A program made the translations under genes and the position numbers. From Dryococelus australis (Eukaryota > Arthropoda > Insecta > Phasmatodea > Phasmatidae): a DNA stretch of 64,000 bases. Shown here one piece after another: positions 44,971 through 56,148 of the stretch (within the stretch, counting starts at the first letter, position 1; each line of letters starts with the position of its first letter). The notes beneath the pieces are model-generated. The model did no database searches. It worked only from the letters and a program-made list of their open reading frames with translations, and had not been told where the DNA came from. The stretch lies in NCBI GenBank assembly GCA_029891345.1, contig CM057005.1, positions 67,403,760 to 67,467,759 of the forward strand, written 5' to 3'.

Positions 44971-45449
44971 GTGACCGCCTGGTTGAAGGAATGTTTCACG
45001 TCCGAGGCCTAACAGCGTGGGAGCGCTAGGGGCGACCGAGACATGCACATCAACTCTCTCATCGCCTCTACGCGCAAAGCACTGAACTGACGTGCAGTCT
45101 TGCCGTCGATAATGCGCCTCTATGAGACTTTCAGTGGATACTCTACCATTTTATGACGTAATAATAAAGATAAAGGTTTCGTGCACATCCCTGTTCCTTT
45201 TTTAAGTTTTGTACCGGAATGTTCACACATAAAAATGACCGTGAAAACACCCGTTTGAACCATTTTCACCATCACAAAAACATGCTTTAGAGAGAAATGG
45301 AGGAACTTAATACCGTATACAGACTCGTGACGTTTCTTAAATGCTATTCGTAAGCAGACCTCACTCAGACACGATGCACGGTATTTTTTCGTATAACGTT
45401 TTCTGCTAGAACTGTGCACACCGTTCGGCGTCCTGTCCCGTTAGCCACG
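44971..45449. mobile_element. piggyBac-like MITE F, copy 2
   Basis: TTAA (44967-44970), then GTGACCGCCTGGTTGAAGGA, nearly the same as copy 1. The interior is homologous throughout (GGGGCGACCGAGACATGCAC, CTTGCCGTCGATAATGCG, ACATGCTTTAGAGAGAAATG). The right terminus near 45449 is eroded and its TTAA lost. Confidence 0.8.
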
Positions 45450-45475
45450 AAGAAAAAAAAGGGGAGGATGTCGCT

Positions 45476-45886
45476 GGTATAACATTTTGCGGTTTATTCA
45501 CTCTTTTTGAAACAAACCTTTCGTATGACCTGTTTGTTTCCTATATATGACATTTATCATAAACGTTTTATACTTGTGTTAACATAAAAGTGCGTTATTT
45601 TTAGTTAAATAGGACTTACTTAATGTTTATAAATTACTAAATTTCATTTATAAAGAATATGAACAAAAACCGAGAGAAAACAGGCGAGTTGGCAATTCCT
45701 GGTAATAATAAGTTCTTATGCAAAATATTATTAGACTGAATGTGCACGAATGCGGTGTGCTATATCGTTGGTGTAATTTTTGTTTACAATTGTTGAGGAT
45801 GTGTTTGCGTGGGGAGAAGGAATATCCTGGAATTAGAACTTTAGCAGGGCTTCAGAGAAATTGGAATTAACCGTGAAAGAACCTTA
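45476..45886. mobile_element. MITE B copy 6
   Basis: The left end has TTTTGCGGTTTATTCACTCT and GAAACAAACCTTTCG. The right end has GCAGGGCTTCAGAGAAATTG and AATTAACCGTGAAAGAACC. This is a complete-length copy with diverged termini. Confidence 0.75.
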
Positions 45887-46620
45887 GTGGAAATGTTAGA
45901 GCAGATAACTGATAATCACGTCTGGACCACAGCACTCTACGTCACGCTGATGAACTGTATCTGGCAGCGCGGAGGGATGGCAAATTCTCGAAGATTTTCC
46001 GTTGGTAAACAGACTCCACGACACTTGGTGGCTGGGAAAATAACTTGCAAACATTTATTTTTGACAGTGGCATTTACGAGTAAAAATAAATTAAATAGAA
46101 GGATAATCTCAGAAGATTATCGTCAAAGTCATGAACAAAAATAATCATGACAAAAGTCAAATGCATCCTCGGCGGGTAGCCCATTAATAATCCATACAAA
46201 TGTCGGCATTTTAGAGGGTAAAATTAATTCATGCACTTTGGGAATGTTTTATAGCACTCGGAAGGTAGACACACGGATATACCAGCGCTGCACATGTATT
46301 ACGTTAATTTTTCGTTTTAATTTTAGCGACTATATTTCAATATTTGCTTTGAGGAAATGGTGCAAGTGAAGCAATAATTAACATAAAACCACTAAGTCTA
46401 CAGTTAGGACAAGATGATGTATTATTGGTTTACGACAGCAACGACTTTTGGAAGAGTAACACAGCCAGCATACAAACATCACATGCACCTAAATTCGAAG
46501 TTAAATTTTACCTCCTACATTCCGGATGGCAGGCAGAAGCTATGATTCCCTTTTCATTCGCTGCTCCATCTTCACCTGGTTTCACCCTCGTAGGCGCTTA
46601 CGTATATTTGTATAAGTGTA
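45887..46620. other. No supported feature
   Basis: AT-rich. Plus frames of 85 codons (45887-46144) and 70 codons (46425-46637) lack recognisable content. Confidence 0.45.
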
Positions 46621-46846
46621 GGGGCTGTTCGCAGTAAAGTGAACATTTTTTAAGGCTATGCTTAGAGTTACTTTCAGCTTGTTTGTATTGTTTCACCAGT
46701 TGTTTGTATAAAAACTGAAATGTGATGCAGCGTATACATGCTATAGCTCTACAAAGTTAACGTCTGAGGATACAATGAAACATAAATTTTTGGTTTATAT
46801 GCCTGCTGAAAGGGTTTTAAAAAGGGCTTACTTTACCGTGAATATA
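46621..46846. mobile_element. MITE A copy 12 (short form), right edge lost
   Basis: GGGGCTGTTCGCAGTAAAGT after TA (46619-46620). The right part, GGGCTTACTTTACCGTGAAT, stops before the usual CAGCC. The foldback-like element starts only a few bases later. Confidence 0.7.
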
Positions 46847-46852
46847 TCCAAT

Positions 46853-49657
46853 AGTAGGAGGATATAGCCGATTCTGGGGCAGTCTCTAGGCTCCGGAAAC
46901 CTGGAGCCATAACATTTGACCTTTGAAGTCACCACCTCCATCTTGTTTTTCCCTGAAAATTTCCGTTTTCCCCCTCAAAAACACTCAAAATTCCTAGAAT
47001 TCCCTCAAATTTTCCCTTTTTCCTTCAAAATTACTATTCTTCACTCAAAATCTCCCATTTTTCCCACAAAAAGCACCGACCCAAGTGCAAAAAAACGAGC
47101 CCCCAAAACCTATCTCATCCAAAATGGGGGATTGCTTTTTACCCTCAAGAAGCCCCATTTTCCTCTCGAAATCAGCCCCTTTTTCTGGCATAGGCTAAAG
47201 ACTACGGAGCCTCACAGCCATGACCTATGAATTTTTGAAGTCACTGTCGCCATATTTCCTAGCCGCCATCTTGTTTCCGGATGCTATCTTGTTTCCTACC
47301 ATCATCTTGGACTTTTTTTGTCATGCGCTATGATTCCATTCCTATTTTCTTGTGCTCTCGCATTCAACTTTAGTCTCCTTCGCTCCACCCCACCATCTTT
47401 GATTTGATTCGGCTAAGCCACCTAACGAACTGCCAACAATACCTTTCTTTCATGCTCTGTCATTCCATGTCACCACCACCATCTTGTTTCCCAAATATTC
47501 TCTGTCATTCCATGTCCACCACCTTGAATTTCATTTCCTCGTGGTCTTTCATTCCACCTTGATGACCGCCATCTTGGATTAAGTAACTACCACCCAATTA
47601 CATGACATTGTCACCTTGTTCCAATTACTTATGCTCCAACATTCAAACTAAGTTGCATTCGCTTCACCCCACCATCATGAAATTCTCTAAGCCACCACTT
47701 AAGCTGTCGTCAATACCTTTCCTCCATGTGCTGGCATCCCACCTTAATAGCCTTCACCCGACCCCATCATCTTGGATTTAATTTTTTTCTTAGTAACTTC
47801 TCTTTCATTCTCTATCATTCCTTCCAGATTAAGTCACTACAATTTAGTAATCTGCTATTTTCTCAGTCCCTTAGAACCGGAATTGTACATTGTATTCATG
47901 CTCTGTCATTCCACCTCGATTAAGTAGACTACTGATTACTCATTTTGTCGCTTGTGCTCTACCCTGAGTACTCATATTCGTTCGACTCTACCAGTCTGTA
48001 GGTACGAAATACACATGTATATACCTGGACCACATTAAGCAAAGGATAATCAATTAATGAAGTGAATAAGTTTAAGAAGGTCCCATAAAATATAATGTTT
48101 CTCTGGAGTGTACCTATGAAAAGCCTCGACTTTTGGATAAAGAAGTCAGTCGTCGAGCATTCAAGACTGCGAATCATGCATTGTGCAATGTTGATCGCAA
48201 TCCAGAGGCTATAGAGGCCTTAAAAGGAAAAGTTAGCCATGAAGAAGAATAATATAAGGGTTCTGGCTGGATTCTAGCTAGTGTAGACTGTCTCGAGTTG
48301 CATATTAGCAGATTATATTAGTTATGTGAAAAGTGAGCACATTGCTAGAAAGACCCTGCATGAATGGCATGGAGAATGTATGATTCTGTTTTTTTATGTT
48401 TGTAGTCTGAAGTACATAAATACATACATAGGTTTTCAATGAATAAACAACAGTATTTTATTTCTCGTTGGTGTTGTACCCTGCTTACGTTCCTGATATA
48501 GGGAATATGACAGCCTTGGTTTTAAAGATCGCCATTACATGTTGACACTGTCAGTTTGCATGATAACAATAAATAAATGAAACCATGTGGGCAACAGGCT
48601 TACACAGCAAATATTTAAGTACTATCACTGGATGCACACAATCAATGATATGTAGGTAAATGTATATAATTAAATGAAATGCACAATAAACGAGAGTGGA
48701 TTAATATTGTAATACAGTCACAGTAGGACGGATGCGACAGGCTTGGAAGTATGCTTTTAAAGTGGTAGAAATTTTATTCTGAAACTTGGAGGGAGGACTA
48801 ATGTCTTGCCGGGCCTGTTCGGACCTGCTTCAGTTCAGTACATGGAGAAGAGAGGTCCTATAATTTCCACACGACTAGCCTATAATATAGCACGGTTATT
48901 TTTTTTACTAAACACAAATGGCAAACTAAATGGAAGACTTCGATGGTTAAAAGTATAATGGTATAATGAAAAATGGTTGTGATATAATCCAAGATGGTAG
49001 AGTCAAACAAATGTGACTACTCAGGGTACTCAATGTGGAGCACAAGCGGCAGAATGAATAATCAGCAGTCTACTTAATCGAGGTGGAATGACAGAGCATA
49101 AATACAATGTACAATGCTGTTTCTGTGGGACTGAGTAAATAGCAGATGACTAAATAGTAGTGACTTAATCTGGAAGGAATGCTAGAGAATGAAAGAGACG
49201 TTACTAAGAAAGAAAAAAGAAATCTATGTTTGAGGAATGGAGCGAAGGCGACTAAGGCAGAATGTTAGACCAAGACGGTGGACATGGAATAACGGAGCAT
49301 AGATAATTGGGAAACAAGATGATGATGACATGGAATGACAAAGCATGTAAAAAAGGTGTTGTAAGCTGCTATTCTGGCGGCTTAGACAAATTAAATCAAA
49401 GATTACTGGATGGAGCAAATACGACTAAAGTGGAATGCGAGAGCACGAGAAAATAGGGGTGGCATGATAGGGCCTGACAAAATAATATCCAAGGTGATGG
49501 CAGGAAACAGGATAATGGCCGGGAACAAGATGGCTGACAATATGGCGGGCAAGATGACGGCCGGATAAGATCGTGACAGTGACATCAAAAAGTAATAGGT
49601 CATGACAGAGTTTCTGGAGCCTGGAGCCTATCCCAGAATCGGCTATATCCTTCTACT
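46853..49657. mobile_element. Foldback-like element with long inverted arms, 2.8 kb
   Basis: The termini AGTAGGAGGATATAGCCGAT and (reverse complement) AGTAGAAGGATATAGCCGAT match at 19 of 20 positions. TCCAAT flanks both sides (46847-46852 and 49658-49663). Homology continues deep inside. Left 46853-46960 pairs with right 49560-49657, left 47335-47500 with right 49470-49270, and left 47795-47975 with right 49225-49018. The left arm is longer because of extra CATCTTG/CATTCCATGTC-type segments. The unique centre (about 47976-49017) has no long frame. The structure resembles foldback elements with modular inverted repeats. The class is inferred only from architecture. Confidence 0.8.
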
Positions 49658-49754
49658 TCCAATATATGTATGTATATGCATATATTTGTAGGTTTGCGGT
49701 ACATATATGTATATATGTATGTGCATGTATGCATAGGATAACTTATGCATATGT

Positions 49755-49935
49755 ACTGTCAGTGAAATGAGGTGAAAATGGGGTAGCGAAGGAATACAAT
49801 GTTGAGGGAAATTCCACATGCGGGAATCCAGGCCAGGGCGACTCTGCTCGGAATTGAAAATTGTTCTCTGCGGTGGTAGGCGAGAAATATGACCATTACA
49901 CCACTGTGCCCAGTGCCTTGCAGTGAGGTGGTTCA
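49755..49935 (-). repeat. tRNA-derived SINE S1, strongly diverged
   Basis: The minus strand gives CACTGGGCACAGTGGTGTAA, CTCGCCTACCACCGCAG, then a degraded B box and GATTCCCGCATGTGGAATTT. The order fits S1. Confidence 0.5.
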
Positions 49936-49992
49936 CTGGATTCCGGTATAAACCAATGAATCAGCGAAATTCTGTTACCTCAATAATCAGTA

Positions 49993-50327
49993 GGGCCCCC
50001 TGTTTTTCGCAAATAGTTTTACGCGGAGGCTAGACTTTAATATCCCCCGTGCACACTTGCAGTCTTCATTTGGCTATCGACTTCTTGTCTTCGTCTCTCA
50101 AAACGTCCGAACCTCGTCACTCTCTTCTTGTCTTCGTGTGACGAGTGTCTGTTACATGAGTGAGCCAATCAGAATGAAGTTTATCCGATACTGACCGCCC
50201 GTGATTCGCGGGCAGAGAGACAAGACGCGTGACAATTCAAATGATCCAATCACCAAAGTGGTTCCGAACTTAAGTGTTTTGGAACACAACTTGTCCTGAA
50301 ATATTTTCGCAAAAAACAGGTGCCCCT
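49993..50327. mobile_element. MITE D with 11-bp target duplication
   Basis: The left end is GGGCCCCCTGTTTTTCGCAA. The right end is TTTTCGCAAAAAACAGGTGC plus CCCT. They form an inverted repeat of about 22 bp. AATAATCAGTA flanks both sides exactly (49982-49992 and 50328-50338). A 9-11-bp duplication fits the Mutator-like group. It shares the word CTTGTCCTGAAAT with family C near the right end. Confidence 0.85.
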
Positions 50328-50569
50328 AATAATCAGTAAGCTATCACCGTATTTCGGAGTCGCAATTTAATTGATTCAATTTTTGGAGTCATTTTTAGTA
50401 CGTAAGGTTCTGAGTGCAATGTGGCAAGTTGAAAAAGTGTCGGCACTGAGTGGGGCAGAGCCTATAGGAAATCCGAACACGCGCCGTTCCAAAAAATAAG
50501 AGCAACTTTTTAGCCGGATAATTTTTTTTTCCGACTTTTAAATATGAAATTTAAAATATTGTTACATGT

Positions 50570-50990
50570 GACGCCTGAGGGGCGTGTTTGAGTTCGTAAG
50601 GTATGGAGGTCTTAATAAAAATAAAAATAAAAATAAAATAACTAAATTTGATTTCTACTTTATTCACACAACTATTATTTGCAGCATAAGATCTTCTGTC
50701 TCCAATTTCACTCTGTCTATTTAATAGTGAGCACAATATTTGATGCATATTTCAACTCTAATTAACGTCCTTCTTAACAGTCTCTGTTGGTTACAGTCAA
50801 TTAACTCATACTTATTATCAACATGTGTGTCAGTCTATCTGTTGCCATGATTTATAATGTCTTTCACTCGCGCATTTAGTCCAGTAGTCCAGCCTGCCAG
50901 CTGCATACTTCGCTTCTTGATACCCACAGTAGCATACTTCCCTTCCACTGATTCTCCCGCTACTCGTATTCTATCGCTCGGAACTCATCC
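50570..50990 (-). mobile_element. LTR-like block 5, minus strand, truncated
   Basis: It begins TGTTACATGTGACGCC (the complement of a GTAACA end) and then GGTATGGAGGTCTTAATAAA. It tracks the block at 24557 closely (TTGGTTACAGTCAATTAACT, CAGTCTATCTGTTGCCATGA, TTTATAATGTCTTTCACTCG) up to about 50990, where similarity stops before the promoter region. Confidence 0.65.
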
Positions 50991-51474
50991 AACCTGGGAG
51001 TGGATGTGTTTGGGGCACGAACATGGGTTTTACTTGAATATGTTTACTTTAGCGGGCAATATTTCATTGGGGTATTGGAATTAAATGAAAGTAACGAAAG
51101 AGATACTTGGCTTTTACGAATAAAATCGAGATATATCGACAAGATCTTTCGTTTAGCACCAGAATCAGCACGCCAGCACACCGGAGTCGCCGCCGGAAAT
51201 TTACGCGCACGCCTGAAATTGCTACCAGTCGCGCATCAGGCCATGCTCCCATCGTAGTCGTATGCCCGATCGAATGGGACCACGTTTATCCCAATGGTGT
51301 TATTAGTCACGGCCAATAGCGTGCGGTGAAGTGTTGCAAGGTAAGTTGGTGCTTGCTCAGTGATGCAGGAACCAGTGACCAGAGTGGAGAAGGGAGAAAC
51401 TGAATATACTGCGGCCACTCACGAGAGAGCGACGAGGCGCCCAGTACACACGTGATGTGACGTCAACTGCACTA
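50991..51474. other. No supported feature
   Basis: Moderate-GC sequence with overlapping frames of 60-85 codons on both strands and no recognisable motif. Confidence 0.45.
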
Positions 51475-51890
51475 AAGGCTGTCCACAATAAAGTGAGCAC
51501 TTTAGACATGAACCTTAGAAAAAAGTCACTGCCCTCGCATGCATACATTTTAATAGGCGCATTGAGTGACATTCGCCTAGTAAAGTTGGTAACGATGGAT
51601 GGAAAGTAGTTTCATATCTTACCGTCGAAATAATAGTGATAGATAACCATTTTTGATAGCTTAAAATTATTTTTTTCTGTGTTTTTTAATGCATCTTGGT
51701 GTAAAAATGAACAGATTTGAACAGTATTTACTGTCTTAATAATTTCACTGTCTCATTTGACCGACGCATAAATAAAGTGATTAGGCTCGTAGCAATGTTA
51801 ATTTTACATAAGGCGTAGGAATACACAAGGTGTATACAAGTAGATCTTAAGCAGGGCTTTCAAATTGCTCATTTTACCGTGAACAGCCTT
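51475..51890. mobile_element. MITE A copy 13 (416 bp)
   Basis: TA (51473-51474), then AAGGCTGTCCACAATAAAGT; the right end is TTTTACCGTGAACAGCCTT, then TA (51891-51892). Full-length long form. Confidence 0.9.
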
Positions 51891-51902
51891 TACTACATTT
51901 AA

Positions 51903-52354
51903 GAGGAGTGTGCATATGCGCATTCAAGTTCAAGAGCGAGGGAGCGATACGGGCGATACTAACACGCACGTCTAGTGCCTCATCGTTCCTACGCGCAAGG
52001 CTTGCAGTGTTTCCGTCGTGGTCCTGTACTGTGCAAATCAGATCTGTAACAGTGGGATTTTATTACATGCAGTGAAAGCCCACAGAATAAACTACGCCCC
52101 TATATTCGTACTTTTCTCTTGCCGCTTAAAGAAACAACATAGGCAACCTTTAAAAATGCGATGTTTGACCATTTTCGCGATTTTTTTTCTCCATAAATAT
52201 ACTTAATATGCTGACAGGAAAAACATAAAGGCGAAGATAATTTTTTTCTACCTTTTCTAGCAAAAAGTCGTATTTACAGAACATATATTTACCGAGATAC
52301 GCAAATACGAGCAAACGACGATTTCACAAAAAAAAATGGTTCAATGCACACTCC
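51903..52354. mobile_element. TTAA-class MITE, diverged relative of family F
   Basis: The termini GAGGAGTGTGCAT and ATGCACACTCC are inverted. TTAA lies on the left (51899-51902) and TTTT on the right. The internal words CGATACGGGCGATAC and CTACGCGCAAGGCTTGCAGT, and the order CGTACTTTTCTC...CCATTTTCGC, parallel family F. So it is the same lineage with different ends. Confidence 0.65.
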
Positions 52355-52535
52355 TTTTACGTGGCCGATGTGTAAACTAGCAAACGATTAGGTATAGCAC
52401 AGGGCAAAACACAGCTAACCTTGCAACAGTTCACCATACGCCACTGGTCATGATGTCGGAATGGATCGCCCTCCAAGTGATGTTAGGTCGCAGTTTCCAT
52501 TCTGGAACCACCACATGTCGGTCTGGTTCAAAGAG

Positions 52536-52561
52536 TATATAAGGAAAAAAGACATTTCACT
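52536..52561 (+). promoter_or_regulatory. Possible core promoter (TATATAAG plus initiator-like TCACT)
   Basis: TATATAAG at 52536-52543 is followed 15-25 bp later by TTTCACTGCC, an initiator-like sequence. No downstream coding frame was found. The spacing is slightly short, so this is only a candidate. Confidence 0.3.
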
Positions 52562-52787
52562 GCCAGGCTGAACCTATTTGCTTATTACCTCTCTACAATC
52601 AGGCCACTAACGCTTCTCTTGTGACCAACATAAGAAACAAATAATTTTTTTTCGTTGCTATTTTATTACATTAAGATTGATAAAACATCATTTTAGAGGA
52701 CATGGTAAGGGTTTTTTTTTGCATTAATATTTACCAAACTGATGTAATTAAATTGTTTTTTCTTTGTTTTTGCTCTATATCCGAGAT

Positions 52788-52994
52788 TCCCAGCAATCCA
52801 AAAAGTTAAATTTCAAAAAAGAATTTTTTTTGACAGTTAACTGTAGTATTTGAATAAAAGAGACAAATATTTAGGCAAAGTATGGATTATTATTAGAAAT
52901 AATTGAAAGGTCGTAACCAGATAAACAGCCCAAACCTAGACACCAGTCAAAACAAACAAAATTGGTTCAGAAACAACTTTCTGGATTGCTGGGA
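52788..52994. mobile_element. Small TIR element or palindrome, 207 bp
   Basis: TCCCAGCAATCCA at 52788-52800 is reverse-complemented at 52982-52994, and similarity continues to a total of about 24 bp with mismatches. The interior is AT-rich. No target duplication is evident. Confidence 0.65.
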
Positions 52995-53349
52995 AAGGTG
53001 AACTATTTCACAAGTGTGTTTGGCTTCGAGTTTTCACAGTGAGGAACCCAACACCTTGTTACACATTTATTTTTAATTTTCCCCATTTCGAAGTTGTAAT
53101 TCAATTCACGTACAAATTTGTAAACAACTTGGTCAAGTACGTCAACTTTACAACATAGACAATTGAAAAAATGTATTAAATTGTTTGCTTAGTGCTTAAC
53201 GTGTGTACGATTATGGTTGATTGGATTTTAAACGTAAAAAAAGGATAACTTTGCTTGAACACCAATCCGATGAATAAATTATTTCACAATTGAATGTGAC
53301 TTTCCGATATTGGTACAAACGGAATTGTTAGTGCTCGATAAGAGCAGCG

Positions 53350-53700
53350 AAAGCCATATGTAGTGACTGGCTCCTGGTCTTGTTTGAAAGACGCACTCAC
53401 GTCAAGAAAAATAGTTGTCGGCTATTTAAGGAGCAGTGATTCCTCGAGAAAACCTGCGGCGGCGGCTGGAGCTGGCGTGGGCAGTGAGAGAGATGAGATC
53501 AGGAAGGGGGGACGAGTAATGCACTGGCTCACGGCCCGGCCCGCCCCGCCTCCCCGAGGGGGATGCACGACTGCCAACCTCACCGGTTATAAATACCGAG
53601 CGCCGTGTCGTCTTCTGCAAGCGTCGCCCGGCTTTGTCCGTCATCAGTTGCCGCCCGTGCGACGAACCTCAAAGGAAGCCGACAGCTGAGACACAGTTGG
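53350..53700 (+). promoter_or_regulatory. CpG-rich block with TATAAATA box, candidate Pol II promoter
   Basis: A TATAAATA at 53588-53595 sits in a GC-rich, CpG-rich block. A TSS would be expected near 53618, and an initiator-like TCATCAGTTG lies at 53641-53650. Frames of 61-108 codons on both strands cover the block but none is recognised. No second copy exists in the window, so it is not obviously an LTR. It could serve a gene beyond or an exon not detectable here. Confidence 0.4.
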
Positions 53701-53877
53701 ATGCTTGTTCGACCAACAGGCACATTTGCCTGGAGTCCACTGGGAGTAGAAAGCCTGTCAATCACACGCTACTTCATTGGCTGAACGTCCAGCCGCTACT
53801 GTATTTTCATATTGCCAACCTTCCATTCACAAGCAGAGAAACGACCAACTTGCAAATCTTGTTTAATGTGTAGAGTG

Positions 53878-54060
53878 AATATGGAGTAGCGCCGGAATGA
53901 AGAGGCGGGAGAAACGGGAGATCCCCGAGAAAACCCGTCGACCAATGGCATCGTCCGGCACGATTCCCACTTGTGACAATCCGGTGACCCGGCCGGGGAT
54001 TGAACCCGGTTCGATTTGGTGGGAGACGAGCGTGCTAATCGCTCAGCCACCGTGGTCCCC
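53878..54060 (-). repeat. tRNA-derived SINE S1, well preserved
   Basis: The minus strand reads GGGGACCACGGTGGCTGAGC (A box), CTCGTCTCCCACCAAATCGA, GGTTCAATCCCCGG (B box), GGGTTTTCTCGGGGATCTCC, and ends TTCCGGCGCTACTCCAT. It is the clearest minus-strand S1 copy. Confidence 0.85.
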
Positions 54061-54117
54061 TTGTTCAGTGTGACCTCCATTAATTTTTATACACATCTCA
54101 ACGCCGTTTCTCGAGTC

Positions 54118-54757
54118 CAGGGTTGCCAAATGTAGCATAATTATGCTACATGTAGCACAATTTGTGGTTGCTGTGACATGCATCATGCAACGGTAGTTAT
54201 ACTAGGCAAAAGTAGCATAATTTTTGTGTACAGTTTAAACACATTATCACTTCCGCAATTAATGGGACATTTTTGTACGAAGGCATGCAAAGAAATCTGA
54301 ACACTGTACAGGCTTCACTCCAAGCAAAACAATGATAGCTTAAAGGCATCCTTGTATTCCAGCACCAGTACCCGTGCTGTTGACACAGGACATATTTCTG
54401 CTGACAACAGTGATACAGAGAATGAAGCTGTTCCGTAGCAATAAGTAATTATTTAAGAATATTACAATAATATTGTGCATGTGTGTATTTAAAAACATCA
54501 CGAAAGTAACAAAAATTAATACTAGGTTCTTATTTCAAGTTAGGGCCTATATAATTTTAGTGCCATACTTAATCTAGGTTACCTATTATTTTAAGATGTG
54601 TAATTGTTTTTGTTTTCTTATTAATTTATCATAAAATCAATATATTTTACCCTAACATGCATCAAGTCATTTTATTAACTGTAGCATATTTTTTACAAAG
54701 TGGAATAATTTTTATAAAGTGGTAGCACAATTATTTACAGTGAGGTTGGCAACACTG
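54118..54757. mobile_element. hAT-like non-autonomous element, 640 bp
   Basis: CAGGGTTGCCAA at the left and TTGGCAACACTG at the right are inverted (11/12), the CAGnGTTGCCAA type seen in hAT elements. The flanks CTCGAGTC and CCCCAGTC match at 6 of 8 positions, consistent with a decayed 8-bp duplication. GTAGCATAAT-like motifs recur in both sub-terminal regions. A short frame in 54320-54440 (SSTSTRAVDTGHISADNSDT) may be a leftover of transposase coding sequence. Confidence 0.75.
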
Positions 54758-55476
54758 CCCCAGTCTCCCAGGACACAACGCAGGGCGGAATGTGAGACAG
54801 CTTAGGCAAGTTGAGTTGAGAGATTTGGGCGTCCCTTAACCCTGTGAAGTTCGCACACGTTTACTGACATTCAGGACTAGTTAGAAGCGAATCACCTGTC
54901 GTCAGCACTTAGGATGTAAAATTTTATTGGGTTTTGTATTTCTCCATTCACGACCATCCTACTGGTTCACGTGACGTCGGGCACGTCTACTGTACGCAAC
55001 AACGTTCCTTATTGGCTGGTCGTCGGCCAATGGGATGGCAAGTTGGTTTCGCCCCAAACAAGTGTCCTTCGCTGAGTAAAAGGGTTTGCAGTCAAACGTG
55101 TCCTTTTGAATCGGTTTAAGAAAGTATTATTTTTTAGTCCGGAAAGTCATTATTGCCAGGCTAAAATGTTCTTGTAGGATTTAGCTGCATACAAGTGGAA
55201 CAAAGAAACTACATCTGTGCAGGTTTTGTTCAGAAACAAAAAAAAAAAAAAAAAAAAAGATTTTGCACAAGTTACACATTGATGTAGTCCTCAAAGTGTT
55301 AACCCTTTTCTTCCGACATTAATCGGAAGAAAAGGTTTCTAGTGTTGAAAATAGGAACTTTTTTATGCATGCTGTACTTGATTTGGCAAAAAAAAACTTG
55401 TTTCTTATCACAACCAATAAGCAGTAGGCGCTTTTTTTTTTTTTGGTTCAGTGATTATTGATACGAACCACTTGTA
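54758..55476. other. No supported gene; poly-A run 55238-55258
   Basis: The 21-bp A run and a T run near 55432-55444 are low complexity. An inverted pair CTTTTCTTCCGACATTAATCGGAAGAAAAG at about 55304-55334 forms a short hairpin. Confidence 0.45.
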
Positions 55477-55890
55477 TAGGCTGTTCACGCTAAAATGAGT
55501 ACTTAAAGCCCTACTTAAGATCTACTTGTATGCATGTTCTGTAATCTTCCGCCTTATGTAAAATTAACATTGCCATGGACTTCATCACTTTATTCGTTTG
55601 GTCAAGTGAATTTGTGACATAATTACGAAAGAAAATATTTTAGAAATCTGCTCATTTTTACACTTCCATGCATAAAAGTACAGAAAGTGAAAGAAAAAAT
55701 CTATGTTATCACAAGTGGTTACCTATCACTTTTTATTCGATGTTGAGATATGGAACTACTTTCCCTCCATCGTTACCAACTTTACTGGGCGCATGTCACT
55801 CAGCGCGCCCGTTTAAACATATACAAGAAAGAGCAATAACTTTTTTCGAAGGTTGATTTCAAAAGTGCTCACTTTATCGTGAACAGACTT
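55477..55890. mobile_element. MITE A copy 14 (414 bp)
   Basis: TA (55475-55476), then TAGGCTGTTCACGCTAAAAT; the right end is CTTTATCGTGAACAGACTT, then TA (55891-55892). Confidence 0.9.
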
Positions 55891-56009
55891 TAACGCAAAG
55901 AAGTAGCATGGTTTACGGGACAGTTACTCCCCAAGGAAAATTATTGGGCACTGAACTACACAGAATACAGCGTGGGTCAAATATCACCTTCCTGTGCAAC
56001 GTATAAACC

Positions 56010-56125
56010 GAGAGTGAAACGATGTGAGAATGGAGCAGCACCGAATAGCAAGGGCGGGGAAACGAGAGATCCCCGAGAAAACACGCCGACCAGCACCATC
56101 TTCCCATACGATTCCCTACTCAGTC
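56010..56125 (-). repeat. SINE S1 body fragment
   Basis: The minus strand has GGGAATCGTATGGGAAGATG, GGTGTTTTCTCGGGGATCTC and TCGGTGCTGCTCCATTCTCA. No tRNA-like head is left. Confidence 0.65.
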
Positions 56126-56148
56126 AAGGTTAAATTAAACAACCTGGT

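Noticed and set aside
47959..48177. Coding gene in the centre of the foldback-like element
   Set aside because: The only frames there are about 72 codons, without motifs.
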